From Anaerolineales bacterium (GTDB lineage: Bacteria; Chloroflexota; Anaerolineae; Anaerolineales; UBA4823), in NCBI GenBank assembly GCA_016932955.1, contig JAFGBV010000097.1, forward strand, positions 1 through 11,041: a stretch of DNA of 11,041 nucleotides, read 5' to 3'. Positions 1 through 6,632 of the stretch are shown in pieces. A model generated the notes under the pieces. That model searched no databases. It saw nothing but the letters and a program-made list of their open reading frames with translations, and was not told where the DNA came from. The position numbers were made by a program, and so were the translations under genes. The number at the start of each line of letters is the position of its first letter. Positions within the stretch are counted from its first letter, which is position 1.

Positions 1-299
1 CCGTTCAGCAACGTTTGCAGCACAAAGAAGGTGTACTCCTCAACCGGCACGTACCACAGGCGCAGCCCGGTCACCAGGGCTGGGTTGTACCACCACACCC
101 CCGTTGCCACCAGGTAATTGTCCCAAGGCGTGGTATAGACCAGAGCAATGCCGACGTGCAGGAGGATCAATTGGTAAGGCAGCAAGTCTGGGCGCGGCCC
201 GCGCTTGAAGAGCCAACGCCAGACGTCTTGTGGAACCCAGAGCACCAGAGCCAACAGGGGCGGTGCAATAAATGTCAGCAGGACACCCAAATAGGTCAT
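1..299 (-). CDS. Lycopene cyclase (CrtYcd/archaeal-type domain), C-terminus beyond window
   Basis: Membrane lycopene cyclase that would convert the linear psi ends of lycopene to rings. The window holds the first 99 codons; the rest lies beyond position 1. Translating from the ATG at 299 gives a hydrophobic N-terminus (MTYLGVLLTFIAPPLLALVL), a second hydrophobic stretch (about residues 41-54), and then the family-defining PWDNYLV segment (about 57-63) and the VPVEEYTFFVLQT segment (about 84-96). The PWDN and EE(Y/F)xFF motifs are conserved in the lycopene cyclase domains of fungal CrtYB/AL-2, actinobacterial CrtYc/CrtYd and archaeal CrtY. Its ATG overlaps the TGA stop of crtB (ATGA), so translation is probably coupled. 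Whether it is a single two-domain cyclase or one half of a CrtYc/CrtYd pair, and whether the product is beta- or gamma-carotene, cannot be decided here. Confidence 0.88.
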   Translation of the reverse strand, partial: MTYLGVLLTFIAPPLLALVLWVPQDVWRWLFKRGPRPDLLPYQLILLHVGIALVYTTPWDNYLVATGVWWYNPALVTGLRLWYVPVEEYTFFVLQTLLN

Positions 300-1219
300 A
301 GGCTGCGCGTCTGCCACCAGGCGCGCCCAACCAAGACCAGCTTATGTAGCTTAGTGGCGCTGGCCCGCCGCCCAAAAACATCGTAGTGCCGGCGGCGGAT
401 GATAGTCAGGATCGAGCGATAGACTTCCAACCCGCTCATTACCCCCCACTTACCGGCCGCCAACATTGGCACACCATGGCGGGCAGTTTCGTAATAGCTC
501 TCTGTGCGCCGGATTTCAAACTCCAGCAGATCAATAAATTGCGGTGTCAGGCAATGAGCGGCAATATCAGCCTCGCGGACGCCAAAGCGGACCAGATCTT
601 CTTGCGGGATATACACCCGCCCGAGGCTCCAGTCGTAGGCAATATCGCGCCAAAAATTGCTGAGCTGCATGGCAATTGAGAGGGCGTCGGAATAGGGCAG
701 TACCTGGGCAAAGTTGTATCCCGGTCGAACGCCCATGATGTAGGTCATCGCCCGCCCAACAGTCATAGCTGAACCTTCCATGTAATGCAGCAAGTCGGCA
801 AAGGTCTGGAAGCGCGTGATCGTCAGGTCTTCCTTCATTGCCCGGAAGTAAGGTGCCATCACATCGGCAGGGATGCGGTTTTCGTGAGCAGTATTCAGGT
901 AGGCCCGCATTACCGGGTGCGGACTGTTCTCGCTTTCAAAGGCCTGCCAGTACATGCGTTCCCAATCTTCAACCGCGGCCAGCGGCGAGGCAAAACCATC
1001 ATGTGAAACATCCACCCGATCGTCGCCCACGCGCAAGAAGGCATACAGCGCTTCGACATGGTGGCGCTTGCTTTTGGGCAAGAAATCGCTGGCAAATGAA
1101 TAATTCTTGCTGGCACTGTGCATCACCTGGCGACAGATCTGGTAATCTTCGGGTGCGGCAATACTGTGGTGCATTGGATCGTCAGCGTTTAAACTGCGAT
1201 AGAGATGCTTTTCTTCCAT
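296..1219 (-). CDS. crtB: Phytoene synthase (15-cis-phytoene synthase, squalene/phytoene synthase family)
   Basis: Condenses two geranylgeranyl diphosphates head to head into phytoene, the first committed step of C40 carotenoids, probably at the membrane face. The 307 residues match the usual family length. The first Asp-rich motif is DDRVD (66-70) in the context YAFLRVGDDRVD. The second is NFWRDIAYD (188-196), followed by GRVYIP (200-205), the typical family signature. The region around residues 31-50 (HSASKNYSFASDFLP) resembles the family N-terminal block. The chosen ATG is preceded by AAAGGA about 10 nt upstream. Starting at Met16 would avoid the 31-nt overlap with crtI but has no visible ribosome site. 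The stop overlaps the next start as ATGA. A C30 (CrtM-like) function is less likely because a lycopene cyclase follows directly. Confidence 0.95.
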   Translation of the reverse strand: MEEKHLYRSLNADDPMHHSIAAPEDYQICRQVMHSASKNYSFASDFLPKSKRHHVEALYAFLRVGDDRVDVSHDGFASPLAAVEDWERMYWQAFESENSPHPVMRAYLNTAHENRIPADVMAPYFRAMKEDLTITRFQTFADLLHYMEGSAMTVGRAMTYIMGVRPGYNFAQVLPYSDALSIAMQLSNFWRDIAYDWSLGRVYIPQEDLVRFGVREADIAAHCLTPQFIDLLEFEIRRTESYYETARHGVPMLAAGKWGVMSGLEVYRSILTIIRRRHYDVFGRRASATKLHKLVLVGRAWWQTRSL

Positions 1220-2694
1220 TCGCCAAGGATCCTTTCTGTGACCAGTTTGGCTGACAAATGTACCATCGGCATGCCAATGCCAGGGTAGGTGCCTTGTCCA
1301 ACGAAATAAAGGCCATCAACGTCGGGCGCCTTATTGTGCGGGCGGAAGTAAGAAGATTGGAAAAAGCCCTGCGCCAGCGAGCCGAAGGCTGTACCATAGA
1401 CGGCGTTGTAGTCGCTTAAGAAATCACCGGGGTAGTATGCGCGCTCCCAGACAATGTGGCGGCGTAGATCGGGATCCACCAATTTTTCAAGCTGGCTCAA
1501 AAGCTGTGTGCGCACGAGGGGAGCAGCCTCTTTCCAGTTTACATTCCCACTCAGGTTGGGCATAGGGGCCAGGATGTAGAGCAGGGTGTGACCAGCCGGG
1601 GCCAGGCTGGGGTCAGTTACAGTAGGGGCGTTCATGTGGAAAGATGGGTCAGCTGGGAGGGTCTTGGTTTTGAAGATGGCATCCAGGTTGGCGCGGTAGT
1701 CCTTGGAGAAGTACAAGGCCTGGTGGCGCAAGTGGGCATAGGTCTTATCCAGGCCGAGGTAGAGCAGGTAGCCGGAGCAGGCGTATTCCATGCGCTCCAA
1801 GCGGCTGTTTGGGTAGCGACGGCGCTGGGCAGCCGGGATCAGCTTCTGGTAGGTATAGGGCAAGTCGGCGTTGGAAATGACCAAGTCAGCGAACAGCTTC
1901 TCACCGTCAGCCAGACGCACGCCTACGGCCCGCCCGGAGCGGATGAGAATTTCTTCGACGGGGGCGTTCGTGCGGAGGGTGGCACCCAGTTCGCCAGCCA
2001 GGGAAGCCATATCTTCGATGATGGTGTAGATGCCACCCTTGGGATACCACATCCCCAGGGCCAGGTCGGCATAAGTGATGAGACTGTACATGGCCAGGGC
2101 GTCAAAGGGAGATAGGCCGAGGAACATGGAATGGAAGGAAAAGGCTTTGGTCAGTTTATCGTTGCCGTTGAAGAAGTTTGCAACCTGGCGGTAGAGGTTC
2201 TCGTGCGCGCCGGTAGATAGCAGGCGGTACAGGGCAATGGGGTTGGCCAGGTCGGTGATGTGATCGAAGTTGCGATCCACGAAGGCCATGCCCAGCTCAA
2301 ACTTCTTGGCGCCTTCACCGATAAAGCGGAACAGGCGCTCAGCCGAGCCGGAGGCAACCTGTTCGACTTCCTTAGCCAGGCGACCCATATTGTTGTATAG
2401 ATCGAGGTGGGTATTATCGTGATAGTAGATGCGATAATTCGGATCCAGCTGGGTGAACTGGATGCGCTGGTCGAGGTGGTAACCGACGGCCCGGTAGGTG
2501 TCCTCGAAGGTATCCTTCATTACCAGGATGGTGGGGCCGGTATCGACCCGAAAGCCAGCCTCTTGGATGATATTGCTGCGCCCGCCCAGACGGGACTGCT
2601 TCTCCAGAACGGTGATCTCAAAACCCTGATGGGCCAGGCGCATGGCTGCTGCCAGACCGCCCATGCCCGAACCGATAATAATGACTTTTGGCAT
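1189..2694 (-). CDS. crtI: Phytoene desaturase (bacterial CrtI type, FAD-dependent)
   Basis: FAD-dependent desaturase and isomerase that introduces conjugated double bonds into phytoene, normally giving lycopene in the bacterial CrtI family. The 501 residues are typical. The N-terminal dinucleotide-binding fold is VIIIGSGMGGLAAA (4-17), with Glu31 closing the beta-alpha-beta unit (TVLEK), then RLGGRS (35-40). The C-terminal phytoene dehydrogenase signature is GLYFVGQGTYPGIGMPMV (461-478). It is the first gene of the carotenoid operon and its 3' end overlaps crtB by 31 nt. The ATG has only a weak purine-rich upstream stretch rather than a strong Shine-Dalgarno. Three-step versus four-step desaturation cannot be read from the sequence; the downstream cyclase makes lycopene the likely product. 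Confidence 0.95.
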   Translation of the reverse strand: MPKVIIIGSGMGGLAAAMRLAHQGFEITVLEKQSRLGGRSNIIQEAGFRVDTGPTILVMKDTFEDTYRAVGYHLDQRIQFTQLDPNYRIYYHDNTHLDLYNNMGRLAKEVEQVASGSAERLFRFIGEGAKKFELGMAFVDRNFDHITDLANPIALYRLLSTGAHENLYRQVANFFNGNDKLTKAFSFHSMFLGLSPFDALAMYSLITYADLALGMWYPKGGIYTIIEDMASLAGELGATLRTNAPVEEILIRSGRAVGVRLADGEKLFADLVISNADLPYTYQKLIPAAQRRRYPNSRLERMEYACSGYLLYLGLDKTYAHLRHQALYFSKDYRANLDAIFKTKTLPADPSFHMNAPTVTDPSLAPAGHTLLYILAPMPNLSGNVNWKEAAPLVRTQLLSQLEKLVDPDLRRHIVWERAYYPGDFLSDYNAVYGTAFGSLAQGFFQSSYFRPHNKAPDVDGLYFVGQGTYPGIGMPMVHLSAKLVTERILGEWKKSISIAV

Positions 2695-2850
2695 AGGTCA
2701 ATCTATCTCTTATCCTGATTATTCAGATGTTATATACTATCACAAATATTACTCCAGCACAGCAAATGAATCAGTCGAACGCAAGGATTTTCAGCGTTGC
2801 ACATGTGCTGGATTAGCTGAAACAGGTCAAAGATGAGCGCGAACACCGCT

Positions 2851-2873
2851 AGATACGTAAGCGTTAGGTATCT
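2851..2873. repeat. Inverted repeat AGATAC-N11-GTATCT upstream of the clpS promoter
   Basis: Perfect 6-bp arms (2851-2856 and 2868-2873) separated by 11 bases. Its centre lies 30 bases upstream of the centre of the next dyad (2879-2905), which also has an 11-base spacer and outer ATAC/GTAT arms. The matching spacing suggests two binding sites for one dimeric regulator, but 6-bp arms alone could occur by chance. Confidence 0.35.
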
Positions 2874-2878
2874 TCTTC

Positions 2879-2905
2879 ATACAGCTCAGCCTGGCAAAGC
2901 TGTAT
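2879..2905. promoter_or_regulatory. Putative operator dyad ATACAGCT-N11-AGCTGTAT over the clpS promoter
   Basis: Perfect 8-bp inverted arms (2879-2886 and 2898-2905) with an 11-base spacer. The right arm runs into the -10 box TATAAT (2903-2908), and the left arm covers where a -35 box would lie, so a bound protein would block the promoter. An RNA hairpin role is less likely because the dyad sits upstream of the expected transcript start. Confidence 0.5.
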
Positions 2906-2908
2906 AAT
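2903..2908 (+). promoter_or_regulatory. -10 box TATAAT for the clpS-like gene
   Basis: Perfect sigma-70 -10 hexamer. No recognisable -35 box is found at 16-18 bases upstream. Expected initiation around 2914-2918 would put the GTG start at 2918 within a few bases of the 5' end, giving a leaderless or nearly leaderless mRNA. This agrees with the absence of a Shine-Dalgarno sequence there. Confidence 0.5.
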
Positions 2909-2917
2909 GAACAGAAA

Positions 2918-3457
2918 GTGTATAGGATAGCCGATTGGGTAGAACTGCACAATGGATATCTGATCGAAGCACTGGATTTGAAGCTGAAGCGTAAACTTCT
3001 ATTACATCACAGTACCCATCGGCGGGTGTTGATTGATAGAATCACTGGCGATGATTTGAAAGTCGTTGTCAGTGAGTACCTGGCTGTCTTGATGCAAACG
3101 ACCGTCGAAAAAAACAAAGAAAAAGAGATCGTTGTGGCACCGAAGTTACTGCAGGGCATGGATCGGCAAATCCTTCCCGAGATAAATATTCAGCAAAAAG
3201 CGGCAGAAGAACCGCCCTACCGGGTTATCATCCACAACGATGATGTCACGCCGATGGATTTTGTGGTGCACATCTTGTTGACGGTTTTCCTGCTGGCAGG
3301 ACCCAGGGCGGTGCAGGTGATGTACACTGCGCATTATCACGGCTCCGCCTACGTCTGCACCCTGCCGAAGGGTGAAGCGCAAAACCGCGTTGCGCGAGCG
3401 CATATGTCTGCCAGGCTGGCAGGATATCCCCTGGAGTTTACGCTGGAGCCGGAGTAA
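2918..3457 (+). CDS. ClpS-domain protein with about 95-residue N-terminal extension
   Basis: Probable adaptor that delivers N-degron substrates to a Clp AAA+ protease. Residues 100-179 are a full ClpS core: YRVIIHNDDVTPMDFV (101-116), with Asn107-Asp108-Asp109 at the positions that bind the substrate alpha-amino group in Escherichia coli ClpS, Met113 at the gatekeeper position, His139 (AHYHG) at the third pocket residue, and the terminal block PLEFTLEPE. Typical ClpS proteins are about 90-110 residues. Here about 95 extra residues precede the core, with no domain I recognise and a charged KNKEKE linker near 65-70. The GTG start lacks a Shine-Dalgarno but follows TATAAT by ten bases. If translation began at Met81 (3158) the protein would be a conventional 99-residue ClpS. 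The core identity is firm; the extension and start are uncertain. Confidence 0.82.
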   Translation: MYRIADWVELHNGYLIEALDLKLKRKLLLHHSTHRRVLIDRITGDDLKVVVSEYLAVLMQTTVEKNKEKEIVVAPKLLQGMDRQILPEINIQQKAAEEPPYRVIIHNDDVTPMDFVVHILLTVFLLAGPRAVQVMYTAHYHGSAYVCTLPKGEAQNRVARAHMSARLAGYPLEFTLEPE

Positions 3458-3559
3458 GAGGCAGAAAATCGCACGCCGCAAGAAGTCCGGGGTACAATTA
3501 TTAGGTTTGGTTCATTTTGATTCGCGGGGCAGGTTCCAATACCACCACTAGGACTTGAT

Positions 3560-3967
3560 ATGAAACAGTCAATTATCCATATTGCATTGGTTGTCCGCGA
3601 CTACGACGAAGCCATCGAGTTCTTTTGCAATAAACTCCATTTTGCACTCATCGAAGACACTTATCAACCCGAACAGGATAAACGGTGGGTTGTTATAGCC
3701 CCTCCTGGCTCAAGCGGCACCACCCTCCTGTTGGCCCGAGCGTCAACACATGAACAAGAGGCCTTCATTGGCAGGCAAACTGGAGGCCGCGTTTTCTTGT
3801 TCCTAAGCACGGATGATTTTTGGCGTGATTATAACAACATGCTCTCCGTTGGAATAAAATTCATTAGAATTCCGAAAACCTCCTCCTATGGAACTGTAGC
3901 TGTTTTCGAGGATTTGTATGGGAATCTGTGGGATCTAGTCGGCCCAAATAGCCAGGAGACTACTTGA
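3560..3967 (+). CDS. VOC-fold protein (glyoxalase/bleomycin resistance/dioxygenase superfamily)
   Basis: Small 135-residue protein of the vicinal oxygen chelate fold, cytoplasmic and probably dimeric. The two repeats are visible: IIHIALVVRDYDEAIEFFCN (5-24) opens the first beta-alpha-beta-beta-beta unit and GRVFLFLSTDDFWRDYNNML (76-95) the second, ending with FEDLYGNLWDL (116-126). His7 and Glu117 sit at the first and last metal-ligand positions. The positions between (TLLLARA; VFLFL) lack the usual His/Glu, so classic glyoxalase I activity is doubtful. An AGGA at 3550-3553 lies six bases before the ATG. It follows the clpS-like gene by about 100 bp and precedes the acetyltransferase by about 60 bp, with no sign of a tight operon. 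Substrate unknown. Confidence 0.85.
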   Translation: MKQSIIHIALVVRDYDEAIEFFCNKLHFALIEDTYQPEQDKRWVVIAPPGSSGTTLLLARASTHEQEAFIGRQTGGRVFLFLSTDDFWRDYNNMLSVGIKFIRIPKTSSYGTVAVFEDLYGNLWDLVGPNSQETT

Positions 3968-4017
3968 ACACGCCAATGCTACTTCTCACCAAGCGATAGG
4001 ATTACATTATTTACCGC

Positions 4018-4023
4018 GGAGGA
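4018..4023 (+). promoter_or_regulatory. Strong ribosome binding site GGAGGA
   Basis: GGAGGA five bases before the ATG of the acetyltransferase fixes that start. Confidence 0.8.
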
Positions 4024-4028
4024 AAAGT

Positions 4029-4808
4029 ATGAATCCCAACTTCGATATCATCGATGTGAACCCATCCAACCTCAAGCAGAGAGGTTTTTTCTGTTATATG
4101 AGCAAGCCCAAGACACCCGGCTACCTGCAAAAGCGAGACTGGCTTGAAAAGCGCTTTGCCGAAGGGCTGAAATTGAAGATCCTCCACGAGCACGGCGGGC
4201 GAGACACAGCTTTTATCGAATACATTCCTGGCGAATACGCATGGCGGGCTATGCATGCGCCTGGTTACATTTTCATTCACTGCCTGTGGGTAGTCGGGAA
4301 AGGTAAAGGAAAGGGCTATGGCAAGCAGCTTTTACAAGCCTGCCTGGATGATGCCCACGCCCAGGGGAAACAGGGAGTAGCCATCGTAACCACAGATGCT
4401 ACCTGGTTGCCAAAGAAAAAGTTCTTTTTAGCTAATGGTTTCGTGGAAGTCGATCAGGCCCCGCCCTGCTTCCAGATGCTGGTTTACCGTTTTGACGATT
4501 CGCCTGCGCCTTCTTTTCCCCGCGATTGGGAAAGCCGCCTGGCAGCTTTTGGCCCCGGCCTGACCGTGGTGCGAACCCCGCAATGCCCGTATATCGAGAA
4601 TGCCGTCGTGAGCACATTGAAATTAGCCGCCGAGAAGGGAATCCCTGCCCGGCAGGTCGAGTTGACAACCGCCCGGGAGGTGCAGACCACCGCTCCGTGC
4701 GCCTACGGCGTCTTCGGGATTGTTCTGGATGGGAAGCTATTGTCATATATCTATCTGGCAAGGGATGATTTTGGAAAGCGGCTGATGGCACTCCGCGACG
4801 AGACTTAA
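4029..4808 (+). CDS. GNAT acetyltransferase with C-terminal YoaP-type domain
   Basis: Two-domain protein of 259 residues. The N-terminal part (about 1-155) is a GNAT acetyltransferase: the acetyl-CoA pyrophosphate loop is GKGKGKGYGKQLL (90-102), followed by the helix LQACLDDA and the beta strand GVAIVTTD (116-123). Residues about 165-255 resemble the YoaP domain, found behind GNAT domains in Bacillus YoaP and relatives. It contains TPQCPYIEN (183-191), reminiscent of a thioredoxin-like CPY turn, and a second cysteine at 224 (APCAYG). The family is widespread but its substrate is not established. The start is set by a strong GGAGGA. It is the last plus-strand gene before a convergent junction with the methyltransferase at 4905. 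The GNAT assignment is firm and the YoaP assignment likely. Confidence 0.85.
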   Translation: MNPNFDIIDVNPSNLKQRGFFCYMSKPKTPGYLQKRDWLEKRFAEGLKLKILHEHGGRDTAFIEYIPGEYAWRAMHAPGYIFIHCLWVVGKGKGKGYGKQLLQACLDDAHAQGKQGVAIVTTDATWLPKKKFFLANGFVEVDQAPPCFQMLVYRFDDSPAPSFPRDWESRLAAFGPGLTVVRTPQCPYIENAVVSTLKLAAEKGIPARQVELTTAREVQTTAPCAYGVFGIVLDGKLLSYIYLARDDFGKRLMALRDET

Positions 4809-4904
4809 CAGAGTGGCGTTTATTGCCTATGCCGAGTGCAGATCATCCACCAGGAGCAGTGGAAAGAAGTTCCTGGCCTTGCGCTGGATATAGCACAGTG
4901 TTTT

Positions 4905-5669
4905 CTACTTCATTCCTACCAGCATCCCCATTGTTCCGGTCATGAAAGGCAGTTTCAAAGCAGGCGGGATGAATAGCGCGTGGCGGGTTTCGATAAATTC
5001 TACCTGGTCGATACCCCAACTGCGTATCGCTTGAAGTAAATCACCTTTCTTGCCGTACATTTGCTCAATTAAGAATAAATCTTGAAAGACAAACCTGCCA
5101 CCCTTCTTGACCACACGCAACGCCTCCTGGAGCAGCAGACGCTTATCTATGGTACCTGACACCTCGTGAAAGACCAGATTGCTGACCACAGCATCAAAAG
5201 ACTCATCCAAAAAGGGCAGATTGGAAGCACTGGCCTTCTGAAATGTAACCCGCTGGTCAACCCCTTCAATCTGGGCATTACGCACACAAACGGTGGGTGA
5301 GTAATCCCAGCCTTTTCCCCAATGGTCAATCCCCGTGAAAGACGCTTTTGGGTATTTCTTTGCCATTTCGATGGTCAGGGCTCCACTGCCACAGCCAATG
5401 TCCAGGAGCTGCCCGAATCCGCCCCACTCCAGGTGCTCCAGTACCAGGGTGCGAATCTTTTCTTGAATGTTTTTCCCTCCAGGGGCGAATAGGTAACGCG
5501 CATAGGCAAAGTACGCGGCCACCATCAGAAACAATCCGGACAAAACTCCCAGGACGGGAAGCAAAACAGCAAGTCCCAGCAGTATTAAGCCAAGGATAGC
5601 AGGTATGTAAACAAATTTGGTGGAAACCCAGTTACCGTAATCAGGTGTTTCATATTGCGACTTTTTCAT
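4905..5669 (-). CDS. Membrane-anchored class I SAM-dependent methyltransferase
   Basis: 254 residues with two closely spaced N-terminal membrane segments (about 20-40 and 42-58), then a soluble Rossmann methyltransferase domain. Motif I is LLDIGCGSGALTI (88-100). The acidic residue after beta 2 is Asp115 in TGID. The post-motif block is FDAVVSNLVFHEV (158-170), then the LRVVKKGGRFVFQD hairpin (184-197). Similar proteins with the YETPDYGNW N-terminus are common as hypothetical methyltransferases in Firmicutes and other bacteria; their substrate is unknown. The anchor suggests a membrane lipid, quinone or other hydrophobic acceptor (inference). AAGGAA lies seven bases before the ATG. It is the third gene of the TetR operon, 43 bp after the previous stop, and converges with the GNAT gene. 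No clear terminator is seen in the 96-bp gap. Confidence 0.88.
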   Translation of the reverse strand: MKKSQYETPDYGNWVSTKFVYIPAILGLILLGLAVLLPVLGVLSGLFLMVAAYFAYARYLFAPGGKNIQEKIRTLVLEHLEWGGFGQLLDIGCGSGALTIEMAKKYPKASFTGIDHWGKGWDYSPTVCVRNAQIEGVDQRVTFQKASASNLPFLDESFDAVVSNLVFHEVSGTIDKRLLLQEALRVVKKGGRFVFQDLFLIEQMYGKKGDLLQAIRSWGIDQVEFIETRHALFIPPALKLPFMTGTMGMLVGMK

Positions 5670-5712
5670 CCATTATTTCCTTTCTCTTTTACATCCCGTG
5701 TGTGGGCTGTAA

Positions 5713-6600
5713 TTATTTGACCAATGCAATGACAATACAATGGGTGCCGTTGACACGCCCATGCAATGTCCCATTTTCCGTGGTCAGGTACAGCTTTTCC
5801 AATTCGGGCGGCTCATAGTGAGCCACCATCTCGAATCCCCGCCCTGACAGGAAAGACTCGATTTCCCCATCCTCCAGCCCGAAAGTCCAGCCTTCGCCAG
5901 TTTTGGAGATTCTCTCAAAAATTCCCTGTTCTCCATAATAACGGTTCTCCTGACGCAACACCGAGGCGTAAATATAGTCAAAAACCACACGGCTTCCAGG
6001 AGCGGAGTGGTTGTGTATAAATTTCAACGTGCTATCTACTGCCGGGGCGGTAAGGTACATGGTGACGCCCTCCCAGAGAAATAGATTTTTCTGATTTGGT
6101 TGGTAACCGGCTTTCATAAGTACATCAAAAATGTCTTCATGATCAAAATCAATGGGAGCGAAGATCAGTTCTTTGGGCAGCGCAATCCTTTTTCTACTCA
6201 TGACCTCGATCTTGGCTTGTTGCGTGGTGGCAACATCCAATTCGATGATCTTCGTCCCCCGGTTGCGATCAGCAAAACGCAGGGCACGCGTGTCAAAACC
6301 AGCACCCAGCAGGACGATCTGGGGAAAGCGCGACTCCAGGGCATCCAGGAAGGCCGCATCCATCACCTTCGTCCGAGCAAGAACGTACTCATAGATACCA
6401 GGGGGAAACATCACATGCTTGAGGAGTTTTCGCAATGGAGCAACGTTGAGCACGAACCTAGCAAGGGGCGGAAACAGAAGCTCTGCCATGTGATCTGGCC
6501 CCTGAAAGCGAGGATCTCTTTCGCGAGTGGCGCAACCGCGCGAAAAACAAGTATATGCTGCTGTCTGCGAGGATTTGGTTTTGATTCGCCGGTTTGTCAT
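5713..6600 (-). CDS. SAM-dependent methyltransferase, TIGR00027 / leucine carboxyl methyltransferase-like family
   Basis: 295-residue O-methyltransferase-like enzyme. The N-terminal SQTAAYTCFSRGCATRERDP (11-30) and the ARTKVMD stretch (75-81) are typical of the TIGR00027/PF04072 family, which includes many mycobacterial and polyketide-associated methyltransferases. Motif I is VLLGAGFDTRALRF (96-109). The acidic loop is IIELDVATTQQAK (118-130), and the FLWEGVTMYL block (174-183) is a family hallmark. No signal peptide or membrane segment is obvious. The known relatives methylate small-molecule hydroxyl or carboxyl groups, but the substrate here cannot be inferred. It lies 32 bp after the TetR stop and 43 bp before the membrane methyltransferase, so co-transcription is likely. 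The ATG has only a weak GAAAG upstream, implying coupling or low translation. Confidence 0.88.
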   Translation of the reverse strand: MTNRRIKTKSSQTAAYTCFSRGCATRERDPRFQGPDHMAELLFPPLARFVLNVAPLRKLLKHVMFPPGIYEYVLARTKVMDAAFLDALESRFPQIVLLGAGFDTRALRFADRNRGTKIIELDVATTQQAKIEVMSRKRIALPKELIFAPIDFDHEDIFDVLMKAGYQPNQKNLFLWEGVTMYLTAPAVDSTLKFIHNHSAPGSRVVFDYIYASVLRQENRYYGEQGIFERISKTGEGWTFGLEDGEIESFLSGRGFEMVAHYEPPELEKLYLTTENGTLHGRVNGTHCIVIALVK

Positions 6601-6632
6601 CGACTATTCTTTCATAACAGGTTTTATGCAAA

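Larger units (their letters stand above)
2695..2917. promoter_or_regulatory. Divergent intergenic region between crtI and the clpS-like gene
   Basis: The longest gap in the window (223 bp), more AT-rich than the flanking crt genes. It must hold the crtI promoter on the minus strand; the AT-rich stretch around 2730-2755 contains TATATA/TATAAC-like hexamers on that strand, but no clear -35 box is seen. On the plus side it ends with a perfect TATAAT (2903-2908) ten bases before the GTG of the clpS-like gene. Two dyads (2851-2873 and 2879-2905) lie on the clpS side. A short reading frame from an ATG at 2766 closes after 16 codons and is not considered a gene. Confidence 0.55.

Noticed and set aside
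343..375. tRNA-like string TATGTAGCTTAGTGGCGC
   Set aside because: No acceptor stem or T arm can be formed around it and it lies inside the crtB coding region.
40..381. 113-codon minus-strand frame at the left edge
   Set aside because: Out of frame with the lycopene cyclase, whose conserved motifs occupy the same bases in another frame.
1588..2115. 175-codon open frame on the plus strand
   Set aside because: Lies wholly antisense to the crtI coding sequence and has no family resemblance; a shadow of codon bias.
2766..2816. 16-codon open frame from an ATG in the crtI-clpS gap
   Set aside because: Too short, no ribosome site and no recognisable peptide.
4850..4876. CCAGGA-N15-TCCTGG inverted repeat in the convergent gap
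   Set aside because: Only six pairs with a long loop and no T-run on either strand, so it is not supported as a terminator.
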